DNA of 37,894 nucleotides from Clostridiales bacterium (GTDB lineage: Bacteria > Bacillota > Clostridia > Oscillospirales > Oscillospiraceae): NCBI GenBank assembly GCA_029265975.1, contig JAJUGN010000015.1, positions 1 to 37,894 of the forward strand, given 5' to 3'. The position numbers and the translations under genes are program-made. The notes under the pieces were generated by a model that worked only from the letters and a program-made list of their open reading frames with translations, searched no databases and had not been told where the DNA came from. This document shows positions 1-6,997 of this stretch, piece by piece (position 1 is the stretch's first letter; every line of letters begins with the position of its first letter).

Positions 1-26
1 AGGCATGAGCTTGCTCTCATGCCTGT
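1..26. repeat. 26-bp palindromic repeat, copy A
   Basis: Perfect palindrome: a 9-bp stem (AGGCATGAG / CTCATGCCT) around a 6-nt loop, followed by GT. The identical 26 bases recur at 223-248, so the two copies bracket the structured repeat between them as direct repeats. The copy may be truncated by the window edge, since copy B is preceded by AC, which extends its stem to 11 bp. It could be a terminator hairpin or the palindromic border of the repeat element. Confidence 0.8.
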
Positions 27-220
27 CAGACTGCCGAAAAAGCCCAAAGGGCTTTTTCGACAAGGGGGGGTACATGACGGCCGCTCTGCCGCGCACGTCA
101 TGAGAGGTGTCATTTCCGACGTACACGCCGCCGGAAATGACCGATTTGACTTTGTTTACGCCATTCGTGGCGGAAATTATGCGAAGCTTTTTTGCTGTAA
201 ACAAGTTTTTCGACACGCTC
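27..220 (+). repeat. Structured non-coding repeat, left copy
   Basis: This stretch matches 37707-37894 at the other end of the window. It starts CAGACTG and contains three clear hairpins: 35-45 with 49-59 (11 bp, AAA loop), 73-79 with 96-102 (7 bp) and 109-118 with 132-141 (10 bp). The 24 bases at 71-94 are identical in both copies. A weaker outer pairing joins the segment near 148-159 to 197-209 and encloses a small stem with a TTCG loop. Reading frames across it look like chance products: they lack a plausible ribosome binding site and their translation is not preserved in the other copy. It resembles a dispersed intergenic element or structured RNA; I do not recognise a named family. Confidence 0.75.
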
Positions 221-222
221 AC

Positions 223-248
223 AGGCATGAGCTTGCTCTCATGCCTGT
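223..248. repeat. 26-bp palindromic repeat, copy B
   Basis: Identical to bases 1-26. With the two bases before it the stem is 11 bp (ACAGGCATGAG / CTCATGCCTGT, 221-231 and 238-248) with a 6-nt loop. It lies 13 bases beyond the stop codon of the minus-strand SPOCS/LysM gene, where a terminator would sit, but no T-run follows in that direction because the repeat element begins there. On the plus strand it is followed by TAATTATTTTT. Confidence 0.8.
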
Positions 249-261
249 AATTATTTTTCAT

Positions 262-1782
262 TCAGCGCCTTTTAGGAATCAAGACCAGCCTGCCCGCTTC
301 GGGCTCGCCTTCCAGCGCGTTGGCGTCCATTATAAGGCTCTGCGTTGAATTATAGCGCTTCGCGAGCTCCCAAAGCGTTTCGTTCATGTCAACCCGCTTT
401 ACCGTCAGCGAGGGAAGAGCCGAAACGTCCCTGATTTTTGTTTCGTCATAGCTTATGCCGGTTATCGTTTTAATGTGCTGAGGCTTGGTAGCCGTGATCA
501 TCAGGTCCAGGTTAACCTTAATATCCATCCCCCCTGTCGAAGGCAGGGCGCTTATATCGCAGCAGGATGCGCTTGTTATATACGCGACGTTCTCGCAGGC
601 GTCCTCCCAGGGGCTTACCGCGTTTGCCCTTGCAACGGCCGAAAGCAGACGTCCGTCGTCCGATTTGTAGATGACGGATATGGTGACAGGCGTTTCAAAC
701 CTGCAGCCGCTGTCGTCACTGCTTTTTGAGGTTTTTCCCACCCATGCGCCGGCCGATACTACGCTTTTGACCTGTACCGGAGTCTCCGCAGTGGTTCTCA
801 CCGTCTCACGCATCATCATATTCGCCACGGTGTCTATCGAATGTGTTTCCGAGCTCTCGGTCAGCTCGTGAAGTATGCTGTACGCATCCGTTATGTACTC
901 TATGGCTTTGTTTTCGATCACCACCACCTGCGCGACGGCGTGGAGCTCCATGTTTATCAGCGTAGTGCCGTTAGGCCCGTCGGCAAGGTCAAAAAAAGCG
1001 CCTGTGGTCATTATTGAAACCGCAAACTCGGGGGATTCGGCCGGGTCTATCTCGATAATCTGAGAATAAACCGTTGAAAAATCCGAGGCTGTGAGCTCTC
1101 CGTCGCTTTTTGAGCTGTAAATCACCGAGACGTAAGCCGTACCCTTTATTATCAGCTTGCTGCCCACCGTTTTCATGTCGTCGGCGGTGATTTTGCACTT
1201 TGATTTGAGTATCTCTTTCGCCATCGGTCTTGAGGCGGGCAGCGCAAATTCGTCGGTAATGACGAAGGTTTTTTCCCTTACGTCGGAAATAATCTTGATG
1301 GTATCCGTCTGCCTGAGCATCTCTATTTCCCTCTCGTCGTTTTCGGCGCTGCAGAGCTCTATCCTGTCTGAACCGTATCCGGATATTCTGGTAAGCACAT
1401 CTGCGCGTACCAGAATTTTTCTGGGATTCATTAGCCTGCAGTCGATTGAGCAGAGGGAAACGCAGGCTGTGAGCCTTGTTCCCGAGTCGATCGAGCCGCT
1501 TTCGTATGTCGATGTGAACGGCATCTTGAGCTCAAGCCTGACGACCTCATTTTCGCCCTCCGGCACATAAAGAACCGTCGCGTTTATTATGCCGCCCACT
1601 ATGGCTTTTCCGGTCTCCGCCTCCTTGCTGCGGAGGATAATGACGCCGTCCGTATCTACAATTCGCTGTATATCCGGAAACGCGTCCGGCACTATCATTT
1701 CCATAGTCTCCTCATGGGTCGAGCATGAATTGAACAGGTTCCTATACATGTCCAGCGGTTTCCTTTTTAGCATAGCCTCCAT
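262..1782 (-). CDS. SPOCS (DUF3794) domain protein with C-terminal LysM
   Basis: About 506 residues. The body contains beta-rich repeats of the SPOCS/DUF3794 type, found in spore-coat and spore-envelope proteins of Clostridia and Bacilli. The last roughly 50 residues form a LysM peptidoglycan-binding module (VKRVDMNETLWELAKRY, then SLIMDANAL and GRLVLIPKRR). The architecture and length are typical of the family. There is no signal peptide, as expected for a protein made in the mother cell and placed on the forespore surface. A longer frame opens at 1791, but its ATG directly abuts the AAAGGA Shine-Dalgarno, so I place the start at the in-frame ATG at 1782, nine bases from that site. A role in spore envelope assembly is inferred from the family; spoVM lies just upstream. 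Confidence 0.88.
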   Translation of the reverse strand: MEAMLKRKPLDMYRNLFNSCSTHEETMEMIVPDAFPDIQRIVDTDGVIILRSKEAETGKAIVGGIINATVLYVPEGENEVVRLELKMPFTSTYESGSIDSGTRLTACVSLCSIDCRLMNPRKILVRADVLTRISGYGSDRIELCSAENDEREIEMLRQTDTIKIISDVREKTFVITDEFALPASRPMAKEILKSKCKITADDMKTVGSKLIIKGTAYVSVIYSSKSDGELTASDFSTVYSQIIEIDPAESPEFAVSIMTTGAFFDLADGPNGTTLINMELHAVAQVVVIENKAIEYITDAYSILHELTESSETHSIDTVANMMMRETVRTTAETPVQVKSVVSAGAWVGKTSKSSDDSGCRFETPVTISVIYKSDDGRLLSAVARANAVSPWEDACENVAYITSASCCDISALPSTGGMDIKVNLDLMITATKPQHIKTITGISYDETKIRDVSALPSLTVKRVDMNETLWELAKRYNSTQSLIMDANALEGEPEAGRLVLIPKRR

Positions 1783-1845
1783 AACGACCATTCCTTTCTG
1801 ATATTATAGACACAAAACGACCAACGATAAGGAATGGTCATTATG
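1780..1845 (-). promoter_or_regulatory. Inverted-repeat-bracketed promoter region
   Basis: Arms of 17 bp at 1780-1796 and 1829-1845 are inverted copies of each other with one mismatch. The 32 bp between them contains a minus-strand TATAAT (1803-1808 on the plus coordinates), a candidate -10 for the SPOCS/LysM gene; no good -35 is visible at the normal distance. Each arm carries an AAGGAATGG ribosome-binding-site-like sequence and an ATG, so the two directions look alike. This could be an operator, a hairpin or a chance duplication of the translation-initiation region. Confidence 0.45.
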
Positions 1846-1890
1846 TGCAGTTGCGGCGCCTGCCCGCAAAGGCGGGCGGCGCGCACATAA
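1841..1890 (-). terminator. GC-rich terminator-like hairpin
   Basis: A strong imperfect palindrome: outer arms TTATGTGC (1841-1848) and GCACATAA (1883-1890), inner arms GCGCC plus GCCCGC pairing with GCGGGC plus GGCGC across an AAAG loop, with one bulged base. It lies downstream of spoVM on the minus strand and upstream of the putative SPOCS promoter, so it could end the spoVM transcript. No T-run follows, so a canonical intrinsic terminator is not proven. A 15-codon plus-strand frame (1843-1890) overlaps it and is probably fortuitous. Confidence 0.4.
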
Positions 1891-1983
1891 TTACTTTCGG
1901 TATGTATTTATCCAAGCCGATCCTCCCCTTCATGATTTATGAAGTTCCAATAGATTATATTGGAGGTTCGGCTATAATATGTC

Positions 1984-2061
1984 CTATTTATATTTGCTTC
2001 TGAAAATAATTCGTATCAGACCCGAAACGAAGCCGGGAGCCTTGAAAACTATAAATTTCAT
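1984..2061 (-). CDS. spoVM: Stage V sporulation protein SpoVM microprotein
   Basis: A 25-residue frame reading MKFIVFKAPGFVSGLIRI and ending IFRSKYK. It lines up without gaps with Bacillus subtilis SpoVM (26 residues, beginning MKFYTIKLPKFLGGIVRA): MKF start, Lys7, Pro9, Phe11, Gly14, Arg17 and a basic tail are kept. SpoVM is an amphipathic helix that sits on the convex forespore membrane and anchors the coat ATPase SpoIVA; Pro9 is important for that localisation. The position fits too: in B. subtilis spoVM follows the prkC-rsgA-rpe-thiN cluster, and here it lies shortly after rsgA. An AAAGGA ribosome binding site is present ten bases upstream. The gene is below the usual annotation length and easy to miss. 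Confidence 0.88.
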   Translation of the reverse strand: MKFIVFKAPGFVSGLIRIIFRSKYK

Positions 2062-2141
2062 AATTCCACATTCCTTTCATGATGCTCCGCCGGCGGGCAG
2101 GGCGACTATAAACGGCATATTGTTACGTTCATTTTCAAGCT

Positions 2142-2300
2142 TCAGTGCTTTAACAGCGCCAGACCAGCGCAGATCAGAGCTACTCCCAAAGCAAAGCACC
2201 AGAAAATCGGAGGCATTATCAGCGCGAGTATTATGATTGAGCCAAGAGTCAGGAACAGGATTCCGAGCTTCTTGCCTCCTCTTAAGCATATTCTTCTCAT
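2142..2300 (-). CDS. 52-residue single-pass membrane microprotein
   Basis: Starts MRRICLRGGKKLGILFLTLG and continues as an almost unbroken hydrophobic stretch to the end (IIILALIMPPIFWCFALGVALIC, given here only in part: residues about 13-50), closing LLKH. A basic N-terminus followed by one long or two short membrane helices is clear. The ribosome binding site AAAGGGGGG lies six bases before the ATG, one of the best in the window. Similar short hydrophobic proteins with an RGGKK-type N-terminus occur in Clostridia, to my recollection, but I know no function. It lies between rsgA and spoVM, so a sporulation or envelope role is possible but only inferred from position. Confidence 0.75.
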   Translation of the reverse strand: MRRICLRGGKKLGILFLTLGSIIILALIMPPIFWCFALGVALICAGLALLKH

Positions 2301-2301
2301 A

Positions 2302-2418
2302 TTAACCCCCCTTTGCGACTCGTGTAATTCCCGGGCCTCTTTTCGGCACAGGGCAAAGCCTCGCGCCTCGGTTTAAGGTATACGGCGCCGGCATAAGAAG
2401 CACGGCAAGCCGTTTCAT
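2302..2418 (-). CDS. Possible 38-residue leader peptide
   Basis: A short frame beginning MKRLAVLLM, rich in Pro, Arg and Gly afterwards, ending with TAA two bases before the ATG of the 52-residue membrane protein. A weak AGAAGG site precedes it. The stop codon adjoins the next gene's ribosome binding site, an arrangement compatible with translational coupling. I recognise no family and the composition is not convincing; it may be untranslated leader. Confidence 0.2.
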   Translation of the reverse strand: MKRLAVLLMPAPYTLNRGARLCPVPKRGPGITRVAKGG

Positions 2419-2493
2419 GCTCTTGCCTTCTATGTCCGCAGCGTTCCTCCCTATAATATACGCGCAAGCCAAGCCGAGCGTACATTGTCCCTT

Positions 2494-2540
2494 AAAAAAA
2501 TATACCTCCGAGCTTTCCGGAAAAACCGGCCGCTCGGAGG
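2494..2540 (-). terminator. Intrinsic terminator of the cdaA-rsgA run
   Basis: On the minus strand a 9-bp stem CCTCCGAGC / GCTCGGAGG (2532-2540 with 2505-2513) is followed by TATATTTTTTT. The loop contains an internal CCGG-type stem. It lies a few bases beyond the rsgA stop and closes the long operon. Confidence 0.9.
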
Positions 2541-2544
2541 GTCG

Positions 2545-3429
2545 TTATTTCTTTTTCGTTTCCCAGTCCTTTATCTGCTTGAGCTGCTCATATAGCCTCA
2601 CATAGCTTGAGTGGCGCGAGCGGCATATCTTCCCTTCATCAACAGCCTCGATAACGGCGCAGCCCTGTTCCTTTATGTGCGCGCAGTCCCGGTACTGGCA
2701 GCGTCCGAGAAAAGGCTTGAACTCCCTAAAGGCGAACTGCAGCTCGTTCTTCCCGCCTATCTCCTCATTTGAATCGAAGGCCGCAAAACCGGGGGTGTCG
2801 GCGATGACCGCCCCGTTTTTAAGAGTATACAGCTCGACATGCCTGGTGGTGTGTCTGCCCCTGCCGAGCTTGCCGCTGACCTCGCCGGTTTCGATGCGAA
2901 AATCGTTCAGGGCGTTAAGTATGCTCGACTTGCCCACTCCGGAATTGCCTGTAAATGCGTTCACCTTGCCCTTAAGCGCGTCCGCCAGACTATCGATACC
3001 AAAGCCGGATACCGCGCTTACCATTAAAGTCCTGAATCCCGCCTTGGAGTAGATGTCCTTAAGGCGCGTATCCTCGCTGATATCGCACTTGTTGATCACA
3101 ATCAGCGGCTCGCAGCCTCTCAGCTCGGCAATGGCAACTATCCTGTCGATCAGGAACGGATCCGTTACGGGTATGGTTTCGGAGGCCACAATCACCATCT
3201 GATCTATATTTGCTACGGCGGGCCGGACAAAAGAGTTTTTTCTCGGAAGCACCTGCTCAAGAACGCCCTTTCCATCTCCGGCAGATTCCACTATGACGCG
3301 GTCCCCGACAAGCGGTGTAAGCTTCCCCAGCCGGAATTTGCCTCTTGCACGGCACTCCAGGATTCCTTCATCCGTCTTAACATAATAGAAGCCGCTCAGC
3401 GCTTTCATTATGACGCCCTCGCTAGACAT
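2545..3429 (-). CDS. rsgA: Ribosome small subunit-dependent GTPase RsgA
   Basis: 294 residues, the usual length. RsgA (YloQ/YjeQ) is a circularly permuted GTPase that binds the maturing 30S subunit and checks its decoding centre. Order of parts: N-terminal OB fold (about 1-70); G4 motif NKCD; G1/P-loop GNSGVGKSS; the switch region with GRGRHTTRH; G3 DTPG; and a C-terminal zinc module with the C-x4-C-x-H-x5-C pattern (CQYRDCAHIKEQGC). The ATG at 3429 has GGGAGG seven bases upstream and lies three bases after the prkC stop, so the two are co-transcribed. A strong terminator follows. B. subtilis has rpe and thiN next; they are absent here. Confidence 0.97.
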   Translation of the reverse strand: MSSEGVIMKALSGFYYVKTDEGILECRARGKFRLGKLTPLVGDRVIVESAGDGKGVLEQVLPRKNSFVRPAVANIDQMVIVASETIPVTDPFLIDRIVAIAELRGCEPLIVINKCDISEDTRLKDIYSKAGFRTLMVSAVSGFGIDSLADALKGKVNAFTGNSGVGKSSILNALNDFRIETGEVSGKLGRGRHTTRHVELYTLKNGAVIADTPGFAAFDSNEEIGGKNELQFAFREFKPFLGRCQYRDCAHIKEQGCAVIEAVDEGKICRSRHSSYVRLYEQLKQIKDWETKKK

Positions 3430-3432
3430 CTC

Positions 3433-5181
3433 TCATCCTCCCTGCGCCTTGGCGGCGGGTGTGCTTGGGCCGCTTGACGCCTTGATGTTCACGACGGTGT
3501 ATTCCGCAACCTCAACGCCCGGGGAGGCGCTTTGGTAGGTTATGGTTCCTATCGCGGAATTGTCCGATGCAAGGGATATGTTTCCGACGGTGAGATTTAG
3601 CGACTCCAGCGTTTCAATGGCCTTGTTGAGCGTCATTCCCACTATATTCGGGACCTTGACGTACTTTATCTGCGGCCCTCCGCTTATCGTAATATATACC
3701 GTGCTGCCGGGGAGGATCTTTTCGCCTGCCGCGGGCATGGAGCTTATGACATGTCCCACCTTCACGGTATTTGACGTTACGGTGTCCTGCTTAACGACAA
3801 GCTGTATCCTCTCAAGCTGTATAACAGCCTCCCTGTATTCGGCGCCCACGACATTTGGCACCGTGAGATAGCTCGTGCCGCGGCTCACCTTAAGCTTGAC
3901 GTCGACGCCGTTTTTCGAATTCACGACCGTGCGGTTCGACGACGGATCCTGGGCAATCACATAGCCCTCCTGGTACTCCGAGCTGGGCTCGTATACAGTG
4001 GAAAAATTGAATTTGCTCGTATAGTTTGGGTTTGCCAGTATGTCGCTCAGCTTTGTCCCGACAAAATCGGGAACGGTAATTGTATTGGGGCTTGCAAACA
4101 TGTCCCTGAACCAGAAAATCCACAAAAATGCGAATACAGCAATCACGAACAGTGTAAAAACCGAGATTCCGGCTATTGTTGACTTGCGCCTCGATTTCCT
4201 TGTATCCCTGACCGACTGCTCGTTCTGGAGACCCCCCCGGCGCTTGGACGGCTGTGCAGACCTGCCGCCTCTCCCCGCGATTTCGGAGCCCTTTACGGGA
4301 ATGATGTCTTCTATGCTCACGGCGGAAAGCCCGTCTGTTGAACCGGGATTTTTACCGAACTCCTCGAGGTCGCTTCGCATTTCCTCCATTGTCTGATATC
4401 TCTCGCCAAGCTTCGGATTCATGGCTTTCATGACTATGGCCTCGAGTCTTTTCGGGACCTCCGGGTTTATATCGCTCGGCAGAAGCGGTATGGAGCTAAT
4501 GTGCTGTATGGCTACCGAGACGGGTGTGTCCCCCTCGAAAGGCAGCCTGCCGGTCAGCATCTCGTACATTACCACGCCGAAGGAATAGATGTCCGCGCGG
4601 GTGTCCACGATCTCGCCCTTTGCCTGCTCAGGGGAGATATAGTGCACGGAGCCTATGGCGTCCTTGGTCAATGTGTCCTCGCCCGCGCTCTGCAGATGGG
4701 CTATGCCGAAGTCTGCAACCTTCGCAGTTCCGTCGCGGAGTATCATTATGTTCTGGGGCTTTATGTCGCGGTGCACTATTCCCTTTTCGTGCGCATGACC
4801 GAGAGCCCTGGCTATCTGCAGCGAAAAGTGCAGGACCTCCGTCCATGAAAGCGGCCCGCGTCTCTGCATATACTGCTTGAGGGTGATGCCGTCTATCATT
4901 TCCATTACGATGTATTCGATATTGCTGGAACGGCTCACGTCGTAAACCGCAACAATATTGGGGTGCGAAAGCATGGCGACAGCCTGCGCCTCCGTATGAA
5001 AGCGGCGCCTGAAATCGTCGTTTGACACATATTCGTCTTTGAGTATCTTTACGGCGACGGGCCTGTTCAGCCTGTGGCAGACCGCCTTATATACCACAGA
5101 CATTCCGCCGATACCGATAACCTCTATTATTTCGTAGCGGTTATCGAGAAATTTCCCCAAATACTTGTCCTCGTTACCCAT
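3433..5181 (-). CDS. prkC: PASTA-domain Ser/Thr protein kinase PrkC
   Basis: 582 residues. The cytoplasmic Hanks-type kinase domain (about 10-275) has the glycine loop GIGGMSVVYKA, the ATP-binding lysine in VAVKILK, the catalytic loop HRDIKPQN, and DFG. A basic juxtamembrane linker, one membrane helix (about 337-361, TIAGISVFTLFVIAVFAFLW) and three extracellular PASTA repeats follow, beginning near ITVPDFVG, LTVPNVVG and VKVPNIVG. PASTA kinases bind muropeptides or lipid II and control wall growth, germination and translation. The preceding gene encodes the matching PP2C phosphatase, 33 bases away. Three PASTA repeats is within the common range. Confidence 0.96.
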   Translation of the reverse strand: MGNEDKYLGKFLDNRYEIIEVIGIGGMSVVYKAVCHRLNRPVAVKILKDEYVSNDDFRRRFHTEAQAVAMLSHPNIVAVYDVSRSSNIEYIVMEMIDGITLKQYMQRRGPLSWTEVLHFSLQIARALGHAHEKGIVHRDIKPQNIMILRDGTAKVADFGIAHLQSAGEDTLTKDAIGSVHYISPEQAKGEIVDTRADIYSFGVVMYEMLTGRLPFEGDTPVSVAIQHISSIPLLPSDINPEVPKRLEAIVMKAMNPKLGERYQTMEEMRSDLEEFGKNPGSTDGLSAVSIEDIIPVKGSEIAGRGGRSAQPSKRRGGLQNEQSVRDTRKSRRKSTIAGISVFTLFVIAVFAFLWIFWFRDMFASPNTITVPDFVGTKLSDILANPNYTSKFNFSTVYEPSSEYQEGYVIAQDPSSNRTVVNSKNGVDVKLKVSRGTSYLTVPNVVGAEYREAVIQLERIQLVVKQDTVTSNTVKVGHVISSMPAAGEKILPGSTVYITISGGPQIKYVKVPNIVGMTLNKAIETLESLNLTVGNISLASDNSAIGTITYQSASPGVEVAEYTVVNIKASSGPSTPAAKAQGG

Positions 5182-5214
5182 TTGCCTTATATACCTCCCG
5201 CCTGAAGCGGACGA

Positions 5215-5946
5215 TTATTTTTCTAAAAGCACAACCGTTATGTTGTCGGGCGCCCCGAGCTTAAGTCCAAGCTCCACAAGACGGCGGCAGCAGCTGCCCT
5301 TGTCGGTATCCTGCGCATATTTCCATATCGTTTCGTCGTCTACAATGTTCGAAAGGCCGTCCGTGCAGAGCAGCAGAGAATCCCCCTTGTTCAGCTTAAG
5401 CTCAAAAACGTCGCATAGAATTCTCGAGTCCACGCCGAGCGCCCGCGTAATAAGATTCTTATCCGGGTGTCTTACGGCTTCCTCCCGTGTTATGGCCCCT
5501 CTGTCGATCATGTCTTCAACAAGAGAGTGGTCTTTTGTTATCCGGTGTATGCCTTCCTGATTAATTAAATAGGCCCTGCTGTCGCCTACGTTGATTACGG
5601 AGGCGTAATCCCCCACGACTATGGCCCCCACCAGCGTGGTGCCCATGCCTATGCATTCCTTCTCTACGCTTGCGACCTCGTAAACCATGCTGTTTGCATA
5701 TGAAGCAGCCTGCCTTATCAGAACCGAAAGCTCGGCAGTTTCGGAAACCTTAAGCAGACCGTTCTTGACATAATCCATAAAGCCTTCCGCGGCTATGCTG
5801 CTGGCCACGTTTCCAGCGTTCGCCCCGCCCATGCCGTCGCATACCACGCAAAGCGCGATGTCTCTGCCGGGAACTAGCTCCAGGGCAAAGGAATCCTGAT
5901 TCTGAGAGCGCACCGCTCCCCTGTCTGTCATACCCCAACCGTTCAT
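5215..5946 (-). CDS. prpC: PP2C-type Ser/Thr protein phosphatase PrpC
   Basis: 243 residues, a stand-alone PP2C (PPM) domain like Stp/PrpC. Metal-binding motifs are visible: TDRGAVRSQNQDSF near the start, VVCDGMGGANAG, CTDGLSN and the terminal APDNITVVLL. It dephosphorylates targets of the PASTA kinase encoded next in the run. The ATG at 5946 follows GAGG by six bases. It is soluble, with no signal or membrane segment. The rlmN-prpC-prkC-rsgA order is the standard Firmicutes arrangement. Confidence 0.96.
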   Translation of the reverse strand: MNGWGMTDRGAVRSQNQDSFALELVPGRDIALCVVCDGMGGANAGNVASSIAAEGFMDYVKNGLLKVSETAELSVLIRQAASYANSMVYEVASVEKECIGMGTTLVGAIVVGDYASVINVGDSRAYLINQEGIHRITKDHSLVEDMIDRGAITREEAVRHPDKNLITRALGVDSRILCDVFELKLNKGDSLLLCTDGLSNIVDDETIWKYAQDTDKGSCCRRLVELGLKLGAPDNITVVLLEK

Positions 5947-5974
5947 AAATAGCCTCTATTCCGAGATCTGACGG

Positions 5975-6997
5975 TCAATGCGCAGCCTTTTTTCTGAGCT
6001 GTCCGCAAGCCGCCTCTATATCTCCCCCGAGTCTGCGCCTCACCGTTACGTTCGCTCCGGCCGCCTCAAGTATCGAGGCAAACCGCTTAAGGTTCCGGGA
6101 CGGCCTGAGGGGGCTATTCTCTACGTCGTTCAAAGGAATAAGATTTATATGGGCCCCGAGTCTGCGCGCCGCCTCCGCAAGCTTAACCGCCTGCCAGTCG
6201 GAATCGTTCACCCCGTCTATCATCGCGTACTCAAGTGAAACGCGCCTGCCGGTAGTATTGAAATATCTTTCGCATGCCTTCAGGACCTCTTCTTCCGGAT
6301 AACGCCTGTTGACAGGCATGAGCCTCGACCTTGTCTCGCTGTCCGGAGCGTGAAGCGACAAGGACAGGGTCAGCTGAAGGTTCAGCTCGCCCAGCCTGTC
6401 GATCATCCCGGGCAGCCCGCAGGTGGAAACGGAAATGTGGCGCATTCCTATGCCCAGGCCCTCCGGATGGTTGACAAGCTCAAGAAAGCGGATGACGTTT
6501 TCAAAATTGTCAAGCGGCTCTCCGATACCCATCATTACTATGTTCGAAATCCTGATATTAAGATCCAGCCCCGCAAAGATTACCTGATCCAGTATTTCAG
6601 AGGCCTTGAGATCGCGTATCCACCCTCCGTGGGCCGAAGCGCAGAACACGCAGCCCATCTTGCAGCCAACCTGGGAAGATACGCAGACGGTGCTGCCGTG
6701 CTTATAATGCATTACGACGCTCTCAACCGCGTTCCCGTCCATGAGCTTCCAAAGGTATTTGACCGTGCCGTCCTCTTTTGAAACCTGTTTCCTCTGTATT
6801 TCGGGGAAGGTGATATAAAACCGCTCCCGGAGCTTCTCCTGAAGCGCCTTGCCGAGGTTGGTCATTTCCCCGAAATCCCTGGCTCCGCGGGCAAGCCAGG
6901 CAAAAATCTGCTTGGCTCTGAACTTCGGCTCGCCCATTTCGGCAAGAACCGCCTCAATCTCGCCCGGCAGCATGGATTTGATATCCGCTTTTTCCAT
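5975..6997 (-). CDS. rlmN: Dual-specificity 23S rRNA/tRNA adenine methyltransferase RlmN
   Basis: About 340 residues. A radical-SAM enzyme that makes 2-methyladenosine at 23S A2503 and tRNA A37. The cluster-binding CX3CX2C motif is in SQVGCKMGCVFCAS; the GIGEPL motif follows; the two catalytic methylation cysteines of the family correspond to the C in SVSTCG and the C-terminal C in EAACGQL. A longer frame opens at 7018, but GAGG eight bases before the ATG at 6997 and the TAATG overlap with the rsmB stop make 6997 the likely start, with translational coupling. Confidence 0.96.
   Translation of the reverse strand: MEKADIKSMLPGEIEAVLAEMGEPKFRAKQIFAWLARGARDFGEMTNLGKALQEKLRERFYITFPEIQRKQVSKEDGTVKYLWKLMDGNAVESVVMHYKHGSTVCVSSQVGCKMGCVFCASAHGGWIRDLKASEILDQVIFAGLDLNIRISNIVMMGIGEPLDNFENVIRFLELVNHPEGLGIGMRHISVSTCGLPGMIDRLGELNLQLTLSLSLHAPDSETRSRLMPVNRRYPEEEVLKACERYFNTTGRRVSLEYAMIDGVNDSDWQAVKLAEAARRLGAHINLIPLNDVENSPLRPSRNLKRFASILEAAGANVTVRRRLGGDIEAACGQLRKKAAH

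Noticed and set aside
19-348. Plus-strand reading frame across the left repeat
   Set aside because: It lies on the structured repeat and the end of the SPOCS gene, lacks a ribosome binding site, and its translation is not kept in the right copy.
1843-1890. 15-codon plus-strand frame (MCSCGACPQRRAART)
   Set aside because: It coincides with the GC-rich hairpin and inverted repeat; the start context looks good only because it mirrors the SPOCS gene start.
2297-2485. 62-codon minus-strand frame between rsgA and the membrane microprotein
   Set aside because: No ribosome binding site; composition unlike a protein; a shorter frame (2302-2418) is the better candidate in the same region.
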